Assembly (NCBI GenBank): GCA_017392525.1
Contig: JAFOVD010000056.1
Coordinates: forward strand, 1 to 59,885
Reading direction: 5' to 3'
Origin: Lachnospiraceae bacterium
GTDB lineage: Bacteria; Bacillota; Clostridia; Lachnospirales; Lachnospiraceae
DNA length: 59,885 bases
A program made the position numbers and the translations under genes. The notes beneath the pieces are model-generated. The model was given only the letters and a program-made list of their open reading frames with translations, had not been told where the DNA came from and searched no databases. Positions 52,929 through 59,885 of the stretch are shown here, piece after piece. Each line of letters starts with the position of its first letter. Position 1 is the stretch's first letter.

Positions 52929-54131
52929 TTACATGACATTTTGTAGTCGAAAAACCTCTTCTTTTGCATCCTCTAAGCCAAGATGGGTATACGTATTTAA
53001 CGTAACACCTATGTCACTGTGACCCATTAAATACTGCAAAGTCTTCGGATTCATTCCTGAACGAGCCATATTGGAGCAATAAGTATGCCTACAAACATGT
53101 GGAGTGACCTTTGGCATCTGTATTTTATAGATACCATTATACTTCTGTACAATATGTTTGAAATAATGCTCCCAATGAAGCGAATACATAATGCTTCCAT
53201 CTTTATCAAAATAAAGAAATCCGCTGTATCCATCTACCATAGGCTCCACCTTTGGCGGTTTACGGTTCGTCAAAATCTTACGAAAGCACGCTTCGACATC
53301 TTCTGTAATAGGAATCACTCTTGTTCCGCTGGTAGTCTTAGTTTGCTGTATATAATATCCATGGCTTCCTCGTTTAAGAAGCTGATGATTGATATTTACT
53401 GTATGATTCTCAAAATCAATATCCGATATTGTCAATCCACAGAATTCAGAAATACGCATTCCTGTTTTAAAGAGAATATAGATTCCTTCATAGTACTTGG
53501 AAAAATGCTTATCCTCTTTCACAAACTTAAGGAACTTTCGTTCCTGTTCTCTAGTAATGGCTTCTCTTCTTACTGAATCATTTACAATTACATCCACTAG
53601 CTGAAACCCAAATGGATTCTTACGAATCAAATCATCATCAACAGCCATCTGAAAAGCTGGTCTTACAACGCCTCGAATCGTGTGGATGCTACTGTATCCT
53701 CGACCACCTTCCTGCTGAAGTTTTATTAGCCATATTTTTGCATCTGATATACGAACTGTATCAATACGCTTTGAACCAAAAGGATCCTTTTTCAATAGGT
53801 TTAATACGGTATTATAGCCCGCCCTTGTAGTAGGTCTAACACCAGTCTTCGTAGCAACATATTTTTCAACCAAATCATATACCGTCAGGTTTCCACCATT
53901 AGAAACAATATGATCAAACATATCCGCCTGAATCTGTCTCTCTAATTCTCGAAGAGCCGGTCCCTTTTTCTTATTTACCGGAGTTTTGTCATTATGATCT
54001 AGTCTCCAACTATAAACTACTTTTTCCTTTCCGAACGTATCCAAATACTTAAAGCGATATCTTCCGTCGCTCATCTGCATTTCGCCATTATGTAGTAGTC
54101 TTCCTCTGCTATCTCTCCTTTTTTCACTCAT
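52929..54131 (-). CDS. Tn916-type tyrosine integrase
   Basis: A 400-residue integrase with an N-terminal arm-binding domain (SRGRLLHNGEMQMSDGRYRF), a SAM-like core-binding domain and a catalytic domain. Catalytic residues are visible: Arg in KTGMRISEFCG, Lys in QTKTTSGTR, HVCRHTY, His in GHSDIGVT and Tyr in LNTYTHLG. Length and domain order match Tn916 integrase. It lies at the element edge beside the phosphatase gene, with a separate small excisionase upstream. Confidence 0.94.
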   Translation of the reverse strand: MSEKRRDSRGRLLHNGEMQMSDGRYRFKYLDTFGKEKVVYSWRLDHNDKTPVNKKKGPALRELERQIQADMFDHIVSNGGNLTVYDLVEKYVATKTGVRPTTRAGYNTVLNLLKKDPFGSKRIDTVRISDAKIWLIKLQQEGGRGYSSIHTIRGVVRPAFQMAVDDDLIRKNPFGFQLVDVIVNDSVRREAITREQERKFLKFVKEDKHFSKYYEGIYILFKTGMRISEFCGLTISDIDFENHTVNINHQLLKRGSHGYYIQQTKTTSGTRVIPITEDVEACFRKILTNRKPPKVEPMVDGYSGFLYFDKDGSIMYSLHWEHYFKHIVQKYNGIYKIQMPKVTPHVCRHTYCSNMARSGMNPKTLQYLMGHSDIGVTLNTYTHLGLEDAKEEVFRLQNVM

Positions 54132-54242
54132 ATATTTGGTCTCCTTTAATCATCTTCTAAATAATAAGGATGACCATCTCGATGCTATTAATTTTATCAT
54201 GAGATGGTCATTCTGTCGCGGCATAATGAACATTTTTATCTG

Positions 54243-54455
54243 TTATATACCAGTCACGCTATCAAGATATTCTTCAAAAAGCTTTCTTTTAAATCTAATA
54301 TGTGTTCCAATCTCTAGGACAAAATCTTCTCCTTGATTCTCATAAGCAATCTGACGAAGTCTCTTTTCACCGATTCCATAGTATTCAGCAGCTTCCTGAA
54401 TACTAAGAGAATATTTTCGCCAGAGAGGAACATAACCATTTGATTTTACTTCCAT
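54243..54455 (-). CDS. xis: Tn916-type excisionase
   Basis: A 70-residue protein of the Xis-Tn916 type: WRKYSLSIQEAAEYYGIGEK with a winged-helix pattern and the ending RFKRKLFEEYLDSV. It bends DNA to favour excision by the integrase. Located just upstream of the integrase gene and two bases from the helicase-loader gene, so it is read within the same operon. Confidence 0.92.
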   Translation of the reverse strand: MEVKSNGYVPLWRKYSLSIQEAAEYYGIGEKRLRQIAYENQGEDFVLEIGTHIRFKRKLFEEYLDSVTGI

Positions 54456-54457
54456 GA

Positions 54458-55279
54458 TTATTCCTCCTTCTCAAATATTTCCTTAAGAATTTGATTCTTA
54501 TGCTTTCCAGATGCTACTCGTTTGCTTTCCACCGTTTCCATGTGAATCGGTCTACACATATCAAGAATTCTGTCTGAGATACGTGCAAACATAAGCTCCT
54601 GTTCATTCACATTCTTAAGACTCGACAACTCCAGATTCGTAGTGACGATAAGAGGCTTCCCTGAGTTCCATCTTCTGTTAATCACATTGCAGATATTCTG
54701 GAGAGCAAAGTCTGAATCCTGCTCTGCTCCTAAATCATCAATGATTAACAAAGCATAAGAATCAAGAGACCTCACATACTCTTCTGCATCAAACTTAGAG
54801 ATGTTCGAGATTCTGGCGAAGTCTGTCATCAGAACCTTCTTCTCCTGTTCCAACAAAGCATTGGCGATGCAAGCCGCCATATAGGTCTTTCCTGAGCCTA
54901 AATTGCCCCATAGCAAGAGTCCAATATGCTCAGCCCGAACCTTGTCCCAATTTTCTACATAACGCCTTGCCATTTGCATCTGAGGGACCGAACCATCATC
55001 ATTATCAAAAGTCCAATCCCACATTCTGCGGTCTGTAAAGCAAATACCTTTATTTCTCTCAACCAATTCTTTGTGCTCTCGGAGTTCATGAGCTTTACGT
55101 TCTCGAATGATCCGCTCCTCACGACATTTACATGTACTCGGCCTCTTATCAGATTTAAAAAACTTATTATATTCAGGAAGCCTTACCTCTAGTGGTCCAC
55201 CACATCGTGAACAATGAAGTAATCCATCCTCGGCTATATATGCATCTTCTACATTTCTTGTATTCCATAATTCATTCAT
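54458..55279 (-). CDS. DnaC/IstB-like helicase loader ATPase
   Basis: A 273-residue protein: N-terminal zinc-finger-like cysteines (CSRCGGPLE ... TCKCREE), then an AAA+ domain with Walker A LWGNLGSGKTYMA, Walker B LLIIDDLGAE and a sensor region (LIVTTNLELSSLK). DnaC-like proteins load replicative helicase; in mobile elements they help plasmid-like replication. Its start overlaps the stop of the replication-initiator gene. Confidence 0.9.
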   Translation of the reverse strand: MNELWNTRNVEDAYIAEDGLLHCSRCGGPLEVRLPEYNKFFKSDKRPSTCKCREERIIRERKAHELREHKELVERNKGICFTDRRMWDWTFDNDDGSVPQMQMARRYVENWDKVRAEHIGLLLWGNLGSGKTYMAACIANALLEQEKKVLMTDFARISNISKFDAEEYVRSLDSYALLIIDDLGAEQDSDFALQNICNVINRRWNSGKPLIVTTNLELSSLKNVNEQELMFARISDRILDMCRPIHMETVESKRVASGKHKNQILKEIFEKEE

Positions 55280-55764
55280 TAAAACGTGTCCTCCCCATAT
55301 ACATAAGATGTTATTTCCTCTTGTTTATTATTGTTATTAGTGGCAAGATTACCGCCCCATGAAGAGGTAGATTTCTTACCCTTGTATGGTCGATTTTCAG
55401 TACCTACTACAGTCGATTTTCCGACTATGCTAGTCTTTGGCACCTTTACATAAATCATATTGGCTCGCCCCTTTGTCATACGCTTCTTCTCAACTAATCC
55501 AGCTGCAACAAGCTCTTTCATATTTGCCTTTATAGTAGTGAGACTCTTACCCATTTCCTTCGCCAAATCCTCAAGCTTATAAAAGACATATACTCTTCCA
55601 TGCTCATCCACCTTTCCGGTGGAGATAGATAGATTCGAGCGATTCAAAAGCTTGGCATATAAAACCAACGCTGTGCTACTAAGCCCGATTCCATGCAAAT
55701 CATTTGGAATCACAGAATAATTAGTCAGTTTCGTATTCTTAGATAAAAAATGTAAGTCTTCCAC
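55279..55764 (-). CDS. Replication-initiator-like winged-helix protein (RepA N-terminal type)
   Basis: A 161-residue protein with YSVIPNDLHGIGLSSTALVLY near the start, then a winged helix (LEDLAKEMGKSLTTIKANMK) and a short polar C-terminus. Similar proteins accompany DnaC-like loaders in integrative elements and act in replication. It overlaps its neighbours by one base on both sides, so the three genes form one translational unit. Confidence 0.75.
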   Translation of the reverse strand: MEDLHFLSKNTKLTNYSVIPNDLHGIGLSSTALVLYAKLLNRSNLSISTGKVDEHGRVYVFYKLEDLAKEMGKSLTTIKANMKELVAAGLVEKKRMTKGRANMIYVKVPKTSIVGKSTVVGTENRPYKGKKSTSSWGGNLATNNNNKQEEITSYVYGEDTF

Positions 55765-56447
55765 TAGCTCTCACCTCCAAATCGCTTCTGCATTTCTTTG
55801 ATTTCATCTGATACGCGATAGATATCTGCTTCCATCTTTCGGTATTCCCGGATTGGGATTAGGTTTAATTTGATTTGGAAAAAGAGCCTGATGCGTTCAA
55901 GAATAGTTAATCCTTTCGCTTTATAATCTCTTTGCTCTAATCCCTGAAGTCTGGCATCACAATCTGCCGCTAAGCCCTCAACCTTTCCACTAATACCGAC
56001 TATCGTCTCCGCAGATTTTTTGCGAAGCTCCTGCTTCTCACTAAATAGCCTCATCTGCTGTTTCTCATTTAATTCCTTTAAATCGAAATACCGCTCCATC
56101 CATTCCTCTGTGTACTTCGACTGAGTGTGATAAATGTCAGCCCATTCTTTCATTTGGTCGCATCGATAATCGAAATCCGAAAAATGAATAACTGAATCAA
56201 TTAATACCTCTAGTTCATTCACTTTTTCAGGATCAATGGAATAACTCTTTCCATCACTGCTAATCTTTATCAAGCTGTCATTGGTATAGCGAAAGCTATT
56301 CATCTTTGCTCTTGCTGTTGATTCCGGTTTCTCACAATGCTCCATTAGAAATCTCTTTGCCGCATCGAAACTTCTCTCACCATTTCCAACAAACCTATAG
56401 AGGTCCCAGTGATTACCCAGATGCTTTATTGTCTCTTCTACATTCAT
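55764..56447 (-). CDS. Uncharacterised coiled-coil protein of the integrative element
   Basis: A 227-residue charged protein, mostly predicted helix. The middle (residues ~115-165) looks like coiled coil and there is one hydrophobic stretch (RIRLFFQIKLNLIPI) but no clear transmembrane helix. No motif is recognised. Its stop overlaps the start of the replication-initiator-like gene, so it is the first gene of that operon. Confidence 0.6.
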   Translation of the reverse strand: MNVEETIKHLGNHWDLYRFVGNGERSFDAAKRFLMEHCEKPESTARAKMNSFRYTNDSLIKISSDGKSYSIDPEKVNELEVLIDSVIHFSDFDYRCDQMKEWADIYHTQSKYTEEWMERYFDLKELNEKQQMRLFSEKQELRKKSAETIVGISGKVEGLAADCDARLQGLEQRDYKAKGLTILERIRLFFQIKLNLIPIREYRKMEADIYRVSDEIKEMQKRFGGES

Positions 56448-56649
56448 GAAATAATCCTCCGTGTCTTTTTATCTTCTCGTAATACATTTGGGGTGGTTTT
56501 TCGCCCATTACTAAACTGAAAAGAATTTTTCTTCATCTCTTCATCTACTATTTGGAACGAATCAGTACTGATTACTTAAAATTTCTTGTTTTTACCCCTG
56601 CAAAATATATATGGGACACATAGGATATGAATCTGCAGAAATTTTGCAA

Positions 56650-56677
56650 AAAGAAAAAAGACAGGATTTCTCCTGCC
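56650..56677 (-). terminator. Second terminator after the zinc-ribbon gene
   Basis: Minus-strand GGCAGGA, loop, TCCTGTC with one wobble, followed by TTTTTTC. Bases 56448-56649 hold the presumed promoter of the element operon and no gene. Confidence 0.8.
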
Positions 56678-56683
56678 TTAAAT

Positions 56684-56720
56684 AAAAAAGTCACTTGTGG
56701 TTATCGTGACCACAAGTGAC
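56684..56720 (-). terminator. Terminator after the zinc-ribbon gene
   Basis: Minus-strand GTCACTTGTGGT, a seven-base loop and ACCACAAGTGAC, perfect 12-base stem, then TTTTTT. A diverged copy occurs at 57474-57501. Confidence 0.88.
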
Positions 56721-56739
56721 CTTGAAATACAATAATCAA

Positions 56740-56970
56740 TCACTCCATCTGCTCGTTTATCTCATTAAGCAAATGCATCGCCTTATATGTTTTATCACAA
56801 TTTTTACATTGCCAATCGCTACTATCCTTCTTAGCCTTTTTATGAAGCGGAATCAGTATTGTTCCACATATAGGGCATGCTGTTTCTTCGCCATTCCATA
56901 ATCTCTTTAAGAACCCTATAGCTTCATCTCTATTCGAAAACTCAAGTTCTGACAACTTTGCTCTTTCCAT
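56740..56970 (-). CDS. Small zinc-ribbon protein
   Basis: A 76-residue protein with two CxxC knuckles (CPICG and CKNCD), a classical zinc ribbon. The segment before it (EAIGFLKRLWNGEETACPIC) recalls the N-terminal ribbon of IS1595-type transposases, but no transposase domain follows, so it may be a domesticated or stand-alone DNA-binding module. It is cotranscribed with the preceding membrane metalloprotease-like gene. Confidence 0.65.
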   Translation of the reverse strand: MERAKLSELEFSNRDEAIGFLKRLWNGEETACPICGTILIPLHKKAKKDSSDWQCKNCDKTYKAMHLLNEINEQME

Positions 56971-56985
56971 TTTCTACATCCTTTT

Positions 56986-57447
56986 CTATACCGGCTCACC
57001 TATTGATGTCTCTTTTGTAAACCATTCTCCTAATGAATTCGCCCACCTCTCCGGATAAACCGAAAAATATGATAACTTTTCCATCTCACGCTTTTGAACA
57101 AAGATTGGCAGGAAACTCCATAATATAGACGGCACTCCTACCAAAAGCAAATACAATGGTCCAAAGAGCAATGACTGTATTGTGTGACCATACTCATGAA
57201 CCAATAGCATATTTGAGAATTCTTCCTCAGAATATGTTTCCCTGAATGAATCATAATAACAAAACGGATCGTCCGAAACAAAAACAAACATGCCCAATGA
57301 TAAGCTGGATTTACTTTTCCAAATAGTCACAACCGAGCCATGGTAATAGTAATGCTTCTGCTTTATATTTAGCAGATAATATACAAATCCTACTAATGTC
57401 TGTGGCAATCCCCAAGTCCACTGAATTGTGTCATAAATGATTCCCAT
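56986..57447 (-). CDS. Membrane protein with HEYGH zinc-peptidase-like motif
   Basis: A 153-residue protein with a helix near the N-terminus (QTLVGFVYYLLNI) and one near residue 110. Between them is LLVHEYGHTIQSLL, an HExxH-like zinc motif (HEYGH) typical of metallopeptidases. The start at 57447 is chosen for GGGGG upstream; a longer frame reaches 57594. Function unknown; a small peptidase or immunity factor is possible. Confidence 0.6.
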   Translation of the reverse strand: MGIIYDTIQWTWGLPQTLVGFVYYLLNIKQKHYYYHGSVVTIWKSKSSLSLGMFVFVSDDPFCYYDSFRETYSEEEFSNMLLVHEYGHTIQSLLFGPLYLLLVGVPSILWSFLPIFVQKREMEKLSYFSVYPERWANSLGEWFTKETSIGEPV

Positions 57448-57473
57448 ATTTCCCCCACAGTTATTATTCTTTG

Positions 57474-57501
57474 CACCTATGGTCATCGTGACCACAAGTG
57501 G
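57474..57501. repeat. Diverged copy of the CACTTGTGG hairpin
   Basis: CACCTATGGTCA (57474-57485) pairs with TGACCACAAGTG (57489-57500), resembling the terminator stem at 56690-56720; another related half-site lies near 59517. It lies right before the HEYGH gene start. Confidence 0.5.
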
Positions 57502-57592
57502 ATATACTGACACTATAATATATCCTAGCACATTTCTTAAATGAATCCCATCAATATAACACAACGCTCCACGTAAAATCAGCACTTGCAGC

Positions 57593-57668
57593 ATTTCGGC
57601 GCATCCGAAATCAACTGTTAACGGGTTATCCGAAATCAGATATCATCTCAATTCAGTATATCCGAAAT
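57593..57668. repeat. Repeated CCGAAAT motifs in the gap beside the IS110 element
   Basis: ATCCGAAAT occurs at 57603-57611, 57628-57636 and 57660-57668, and its reverse ATTTCGG at 57593-57599. The gap 57595-57790 otherwise holds nothing I recognise. Confidence 0.5.
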
Positions 57669-57800
57669 TCACGGCTCTTAAACGAACCTTCGCATGCTGA
57701 AAGCCTTGATAATAAAGGGGTTTGCTAATATCTTGCGACTTTACGAGGCCTCGTTCATAACTAGAACATTTCCCAAAAATAATGTAACAGTCTACAAATA

Positions 57801-57806
57801 AATCAA
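57801..57806 (-). promoter_or_regulatory. IS110 right-end -35 half of the junction promoter
   Basis: Minus-strand TTGATT. Joined at the CT core (57789-57790 with 59370-59371) the spacer to TATAAT at 59359-59364 is TATTTGTAGA, CT, GTCAC: exactly 17 bases. Confidence 0.75.
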
Positions 57807-57837
57807 CACTTATTTTTATGCATCCATTAGGGTATAC

Positions 57838-57863
57838 AAAAAAAGCCACCACTATGTGCCGGC
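57838..57863 (-). terminator. Terminator after the IS110 transposase
   Basis: Minus-strand GCCGGCAC, loop ATA, GTGGTGGC with one mismatch, followed by TTTTTTT. Confidence 0.7.
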
Positions 57864-57888
57864 TTGCTATATTCCTATAATCTATTAC

Positions 57889-59091
57889 TTACTCTTGTAT
57901 CGCTAAATACTCATTTACTTTGCCGTAGTAAACACGCAGAAACTTGTTTGCCGCTGCCGTCATATAAACAAAATACGGTTTTCCCTCTGCACGCTTTTTA
58001 CACATAAACTGATAAACAGAATCGTCCTCTGGCTTTGTCTTCAGAAGCACCTCCATGACTATATATAAAGTCCTTCTTAATTCAGCAGAACCTCTCTTTG
58101 TTGTACGCGTACTTTTTTGGTTATATGTACCTGATTGATTTACTCCAGGATCCACTCCGGCATACGCAATTAATGCGCCCTTATGTCTAAATCTACGAAC
58201 ATCTCCGATTTCAGCCATCAACTGTGGTCCTAATGATGTTCCAACCCCCTTCATGCTTAAAACCATTTCGTACTCTGGCAATGACATTGCCACCATATTC
58301 ATCTGGTTCCTATAGAATTCTAGAGTTTCTGAAATTGCATTAACCTGTTTTACCGCATTCTTCACAAGCATCTGCGTTGTATCATCCTTTGGCAAAGTAC
58401 ATACCAGTCCTTTTGCATATTCGTAAATCTTCTCTGCTTTTTTCTCAGATTTTCTGTATCCTTGCTTTTCACACCATCTAAAATACAGCGACACAAAGCC
58501 TTTTTTCGTCTTCTTGCGAACACAATCCGCGTGCCAGAAATCGTTTATGAAATCTACCCATTGTTGTTTTCCATCTACCTTTACAGGACTTGTAAATAAC
58601 GAATTAGCCCCTGGAAAAGTCTGATCTATCAAGCTAATCAAGTTGTTCCGTAAAGCGATTTTATTTTTTGTGTAAAAAACAAATTGTCTATGTATCTGTT
58701 TTAGTTGCATCCTTGCAGCATCCACCTTTGTAAACGGAATAAGTTCATTCCACCTATCAAGAGCATATCTCGCTATCTTTACTGAATCAGCCTTATCCGT
58801 TTTTACATTTCTAAGCGAGTTAATTTTAAAATCCTTTATTAGCTTGGGATTAACTGCTGTAACAAATAAACCTGCTCCTGCCAGTTTTAGTAAAATCTGT
58901 TCGTAATAATGCCCCGTATGTTCCAATACGATGCGTGTTTCACCCTCCAAACATTGAATAGTTCTTACTAATTCATCTAGATCACTCTCAGTGTGAGAAA
59001 CATCATATGGCGATATTACGCATTCTCCAAATGGTCGCAAAACCGCCACGGTGCTCTTACCTTTTGACACATCAATTCCAACCGCATTCAT
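57889..59091 (-). CDS. IS110-family transposase (DEDD / Tnp20 recombinase)
   Basis: A 400-residue bridge-RNA-guided recombinase by family. The RuvC-like N-terminal half has Asp7 (GIDVSKGKS), Glu in LEHTGHYY, NPKLIKDF and Asp in KTDKADSVKIA (DEDD set). The C-terminal Tnp20 part has the catalytic Ser region PGVNQSGTYNQKS. No frameshift is visible. The start at 59091 has GGAGAGGAG upstream. The gene is intact, so with the bridge RNA it may still move. Confidence 0.93.
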   Translation of the reverse strand: MNAVGIDVSKGKSTVAVLRPFGECVISPYDVSHTESDLDELVRTIQCLEGETRIVLEHTGHYYEQILLKLAGAGLFVTAVNPKLIKDFKINSLRNVKTDKADSVKIARYALDRWNELIPFTKVDAARMQLKQIHRQFVFYTKNKIALRNNLISLIDQTFPGANSLFTSPVKVDGKQQWVDFINDFWHADCVRKKTKKGFVSLYFRWCEKQGYRKSEKKAEKIYEYAKGLVCTLPKDDTTQMLVKNAVKQVNAISETLEFYRNQMNMVAMSLPEYEMVLSMKGVGTSLGPQLMAEIGDVRRFRHKGALIAYAGVDPGVNQSGTYNQKSTRTTKRGSAELRRTLYIVMEVLLKTKPEDDSVYQFMCKKRAEGKPYFVYMTAAANKFLRVYYGKVNEYLAIQE

Positions 59092-59146
59092 TGCATTTTC
59101 TCCTCTCCTTTAAGAATATTGCAATAGCAATACCAGTTTTCTCATT

Positions 59147-59354
59147 GCATATTCAATCTGTCTGATTACACGAACGCACATTTTCTGCGGCTCTACCTAC
59201 ATAAAACGAATATTGCGAATAAGGAGCTGGTTATCTGACTGTTATAAGGACGCGAAGTCCAAGGATACGCTCGATAGCCATTGCTCTCTTATTCTACAAT
59301 TAAGCAATAAGATGGATAAAGTCGCAGCTGGCTTGCGGCGATACTTTATCCATC
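59147..59354 (-). ncRNA. Predicted IS110 bridge RNA
   Basis: About 208 bases, upstream of the transposase, in three folds. The 5' hairpin: GATGGATAAAGT with ACTTTATCCATC (59311-59354). Target-binding loop: stem AATAAG/CTTATT, GAGC/GCTC, TGG/CCA, TATC/GATA (59218-59293) around GCGTATCCT (59262-59270), a small hairpin GGAC/GTCC, and TAACAG (59239-59244). Donor loop: GCAATATTC/GAATATGC (about 59147-59216) with TATGTAGGT (59195-59203) and GACAG (59158-59162). The target guides equal the bases next to the left end (59370-59378) and complement those next to the right end (57785-57790). Transcription needs the circular junction promoter. Confidence 0.8.
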
Positions 59355-59358
59355 TATT

Positions 59359-59364
59359 ATTATA
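59359..59364 (-). promoter_or_regulatory. IS110 left-end -10 half of the junction promoter
   Basis: Minus-strand TATAAT just before the bridge RNA; in the linear insertion no -35 lies at 17 bases, so the promoter should be weak until the ends are joined. Confidence 0.75.
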
Positions 59365-59474
59365 GTGACAGGATACGCATATAGTTACACAATTCCTTTA
59401 TGCAAAAATCCGTGCTCCTATGTCGCCCGATCCGACTTCGTCAGAAAGTAAACTCGTACTGCGTATCCTTATGT

Positions 59475-59499
59475 ACTTTTACTCCAGTGGAGTAAAAGT
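59475..59499. repeat. Perfect 11-base hairpin between IS110 and the restriction gene
   Basis: ACTTTTACTCC (59475-59485), loop AGT, GGAGTAAAAGT (59489-59499). No T run follows on the minus strand. The gap 59372-59563 otherwise holds the insertion flank and no gene. Confidence 0.6.
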
Positions 59500-59563
59500 T
59501 ACTCAAAAAATGTCTCATATCCACTTGTGGTCCGACTAGAAGTTAATAATCACATCTATCAAA

Positions 59564-59885
59564 TCAAACCTCTAAATTACTCAAAGCATCCTTAATAACT
59601 CTTTCTGCTTTATAAATTGAATCTGTTGATTTTTTTAATTTTTCTCCTAACTTTTCCAATTCCTTATCATCAGAAGTCATAGAAATTTGTATATTTGCAA
59701 GTTGCTCTGTTTTGATTCGATTATGAGACGATGAAGTTCCAGATGTCAAATTGACAATCTGGTTTTGAACAATATCAGTGCGCAAAATATGACATAGCAC
59801 ATACGGATTCAAGCCATTTTTGGGTCTAATAATCTCAAATTCATTGGAGCATACCAAGCCATATTGCTTTGGGGGTATTACAGCC
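59564..59885 (-). CDS. Type I restriction enzyme specificity subunit-like protein, partial
   Basis: The frame is open to the last base of the window, so only the C-terminal ~106 residues are seen. The segment PPKQYGLVCSNEFEIIRP followed by HNRIKTEQLANIQISM and a helical end (EKLGEKLKKSTDSIYKAERV) is the layout of one half of a type I HsdS specificity subunit: target-recognition domain and conserved helix. It would give DNA specificity to a methylase and nuclease encoded further right. Whether the rest is intact cannot be judged. Confidence 0.7.
   Translation of the reverse strand, partial: AVIPPKQYGLVCSNEFEIIRPKNGLNPYVLCHILRTDIVQNQIVNLTSGTSSSHNRIKTEQLANIQISMTSDDKELEKLGEKLKKSTDSIYKAERVIKDALSNLEV

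Larger units (their letters stand above)
57791..59371 (-). mobile_element. IS110-family insertion sequence with placed ends
   Basis: A complete IS110-group element of about 1581 bases, read right to left. The left end (59092-59371, long non-coding) carries a bridge RNA upstream of the transposase; the right end (57791-57888) is short. Ends are placed at a CT dinucleotide: minus-strand TATCCTGTCAC on the left end and GTAGACTGTTAC on the right. The element has no terminal inverted repeats, as expected. Joining ends forms a promoter (see separate entry). The placement is by eye and rests on this promoter and on the guide matches. Confidence 0.82.

Noticed and set aside
57643-57852. A 69-residue open frame across the right end of the IS110 element
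   Set aside because: It spans the element boundary, has no ribosome binding site and no recognisable sequence.
59281-59310. TTGTAGA in the bridge RNA (about 59293-59300 region) resembling the right-end donor
   Set aside because: It matches the right end, but it lies before the target loop in the RNA and has no partner for the other donor half; the later loop has both guides and a closing stem.
59370-59470. AGGATACGCA and TGCGTATCCT as terminal inverted repeats of the insertion sequence
   Set aside because: IS110 elements lack terminal inverted repeats, and only one copy touches the transposase-bearing end; better explained as insertion target plus host repeat.
59475-59499. Hairpin as terminator of the restriction gene
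   Set aside because: No T run follows on the minus strand; only the hairpin is supported.
1-59885. CRISPR arrays, rRNA or tRNA genes
   Set aside because: Read for regularly spaced direct repeats and for conserved tRNA or rRNA segments; none was seen, though a covariance search could not be run.

Overview
The window looks like a low-to-mid GC Gram-positive chromosome of the class Clostridia, most likely a Lachnospiraceae gut anaerobe. This is inferred from lipobox signal peptides on the ABC binding proteins, strong GGAGG ribosome binding sites, sodium-coupled amino-acid transporters, a Fap-A-type DUF342 protein and the general gene style; no rRNA or tRNA gene is present to confirm it.

Bases 1-36000 are ordinary chromosome. 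In order: an uncharacterised partial gene and a flavodoxin-like reductase; a BMP-type nucleoside ABC importer with YgjV-like membrane protein and uridine kinase (1868-8060); a diguanylate cyclase; a YitT protein; a polar amino-acid ABC importer (10625-12800); two tandem NSS sodium symporters; a PilZ protein; a lone XerS-like tyrosine recombinase; an SstT-like symporter; a Fur-family regulator with a MATE exporter; a MacAB-like efflux system facing its probable two-component regulator; and a zinc/cadmium efflux operon facing its ArsR-family regulator. Then come a peptidase, asparaginase and acylphosphatase, and an HD-GYP/DUF342 pair.

Bases 36243-52734 hold a ZIP metal transporter, a second YitT protein, a secreted nuclease, an AAA+ ATPase, Dtd, exonuclease III, PlsY, a chemoreceptor, a DEAD-box helicase with a terminator in its leader, a FtsX-type ABC system, a secreted lipase-like protein, a MIF-like tautomerase and a small tyrosine phosphatase. 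The metal genes appear tied together: the Fur-family promoter and the ZIP promoter carry the same 15-base palindrome, and the ArsR-family operator recurs next to it upstream of ZIP, so importer and exporter seem to share two metal sensors.

From about 52800 to the right edge the window enters an integrative element: Tn916-type integrase and excisionase, a helicase loader, a replication-initiator-like protein, small unknown genes, an IS110-family insertion sequence, and a partial type I restriction specificity gene.

The most striking find is the IS110 element (57791-59371). Its ends can be placed at a CT core dinucleotide. Joining the ends restores a sigma-A promoter with an exact 17-base spacer, and the leader it would transcribe folds into a bridge RNA. 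The target loop of that RNA matches the bases flanking this very insertion on both sides, and a second loop matches the joined element ends.
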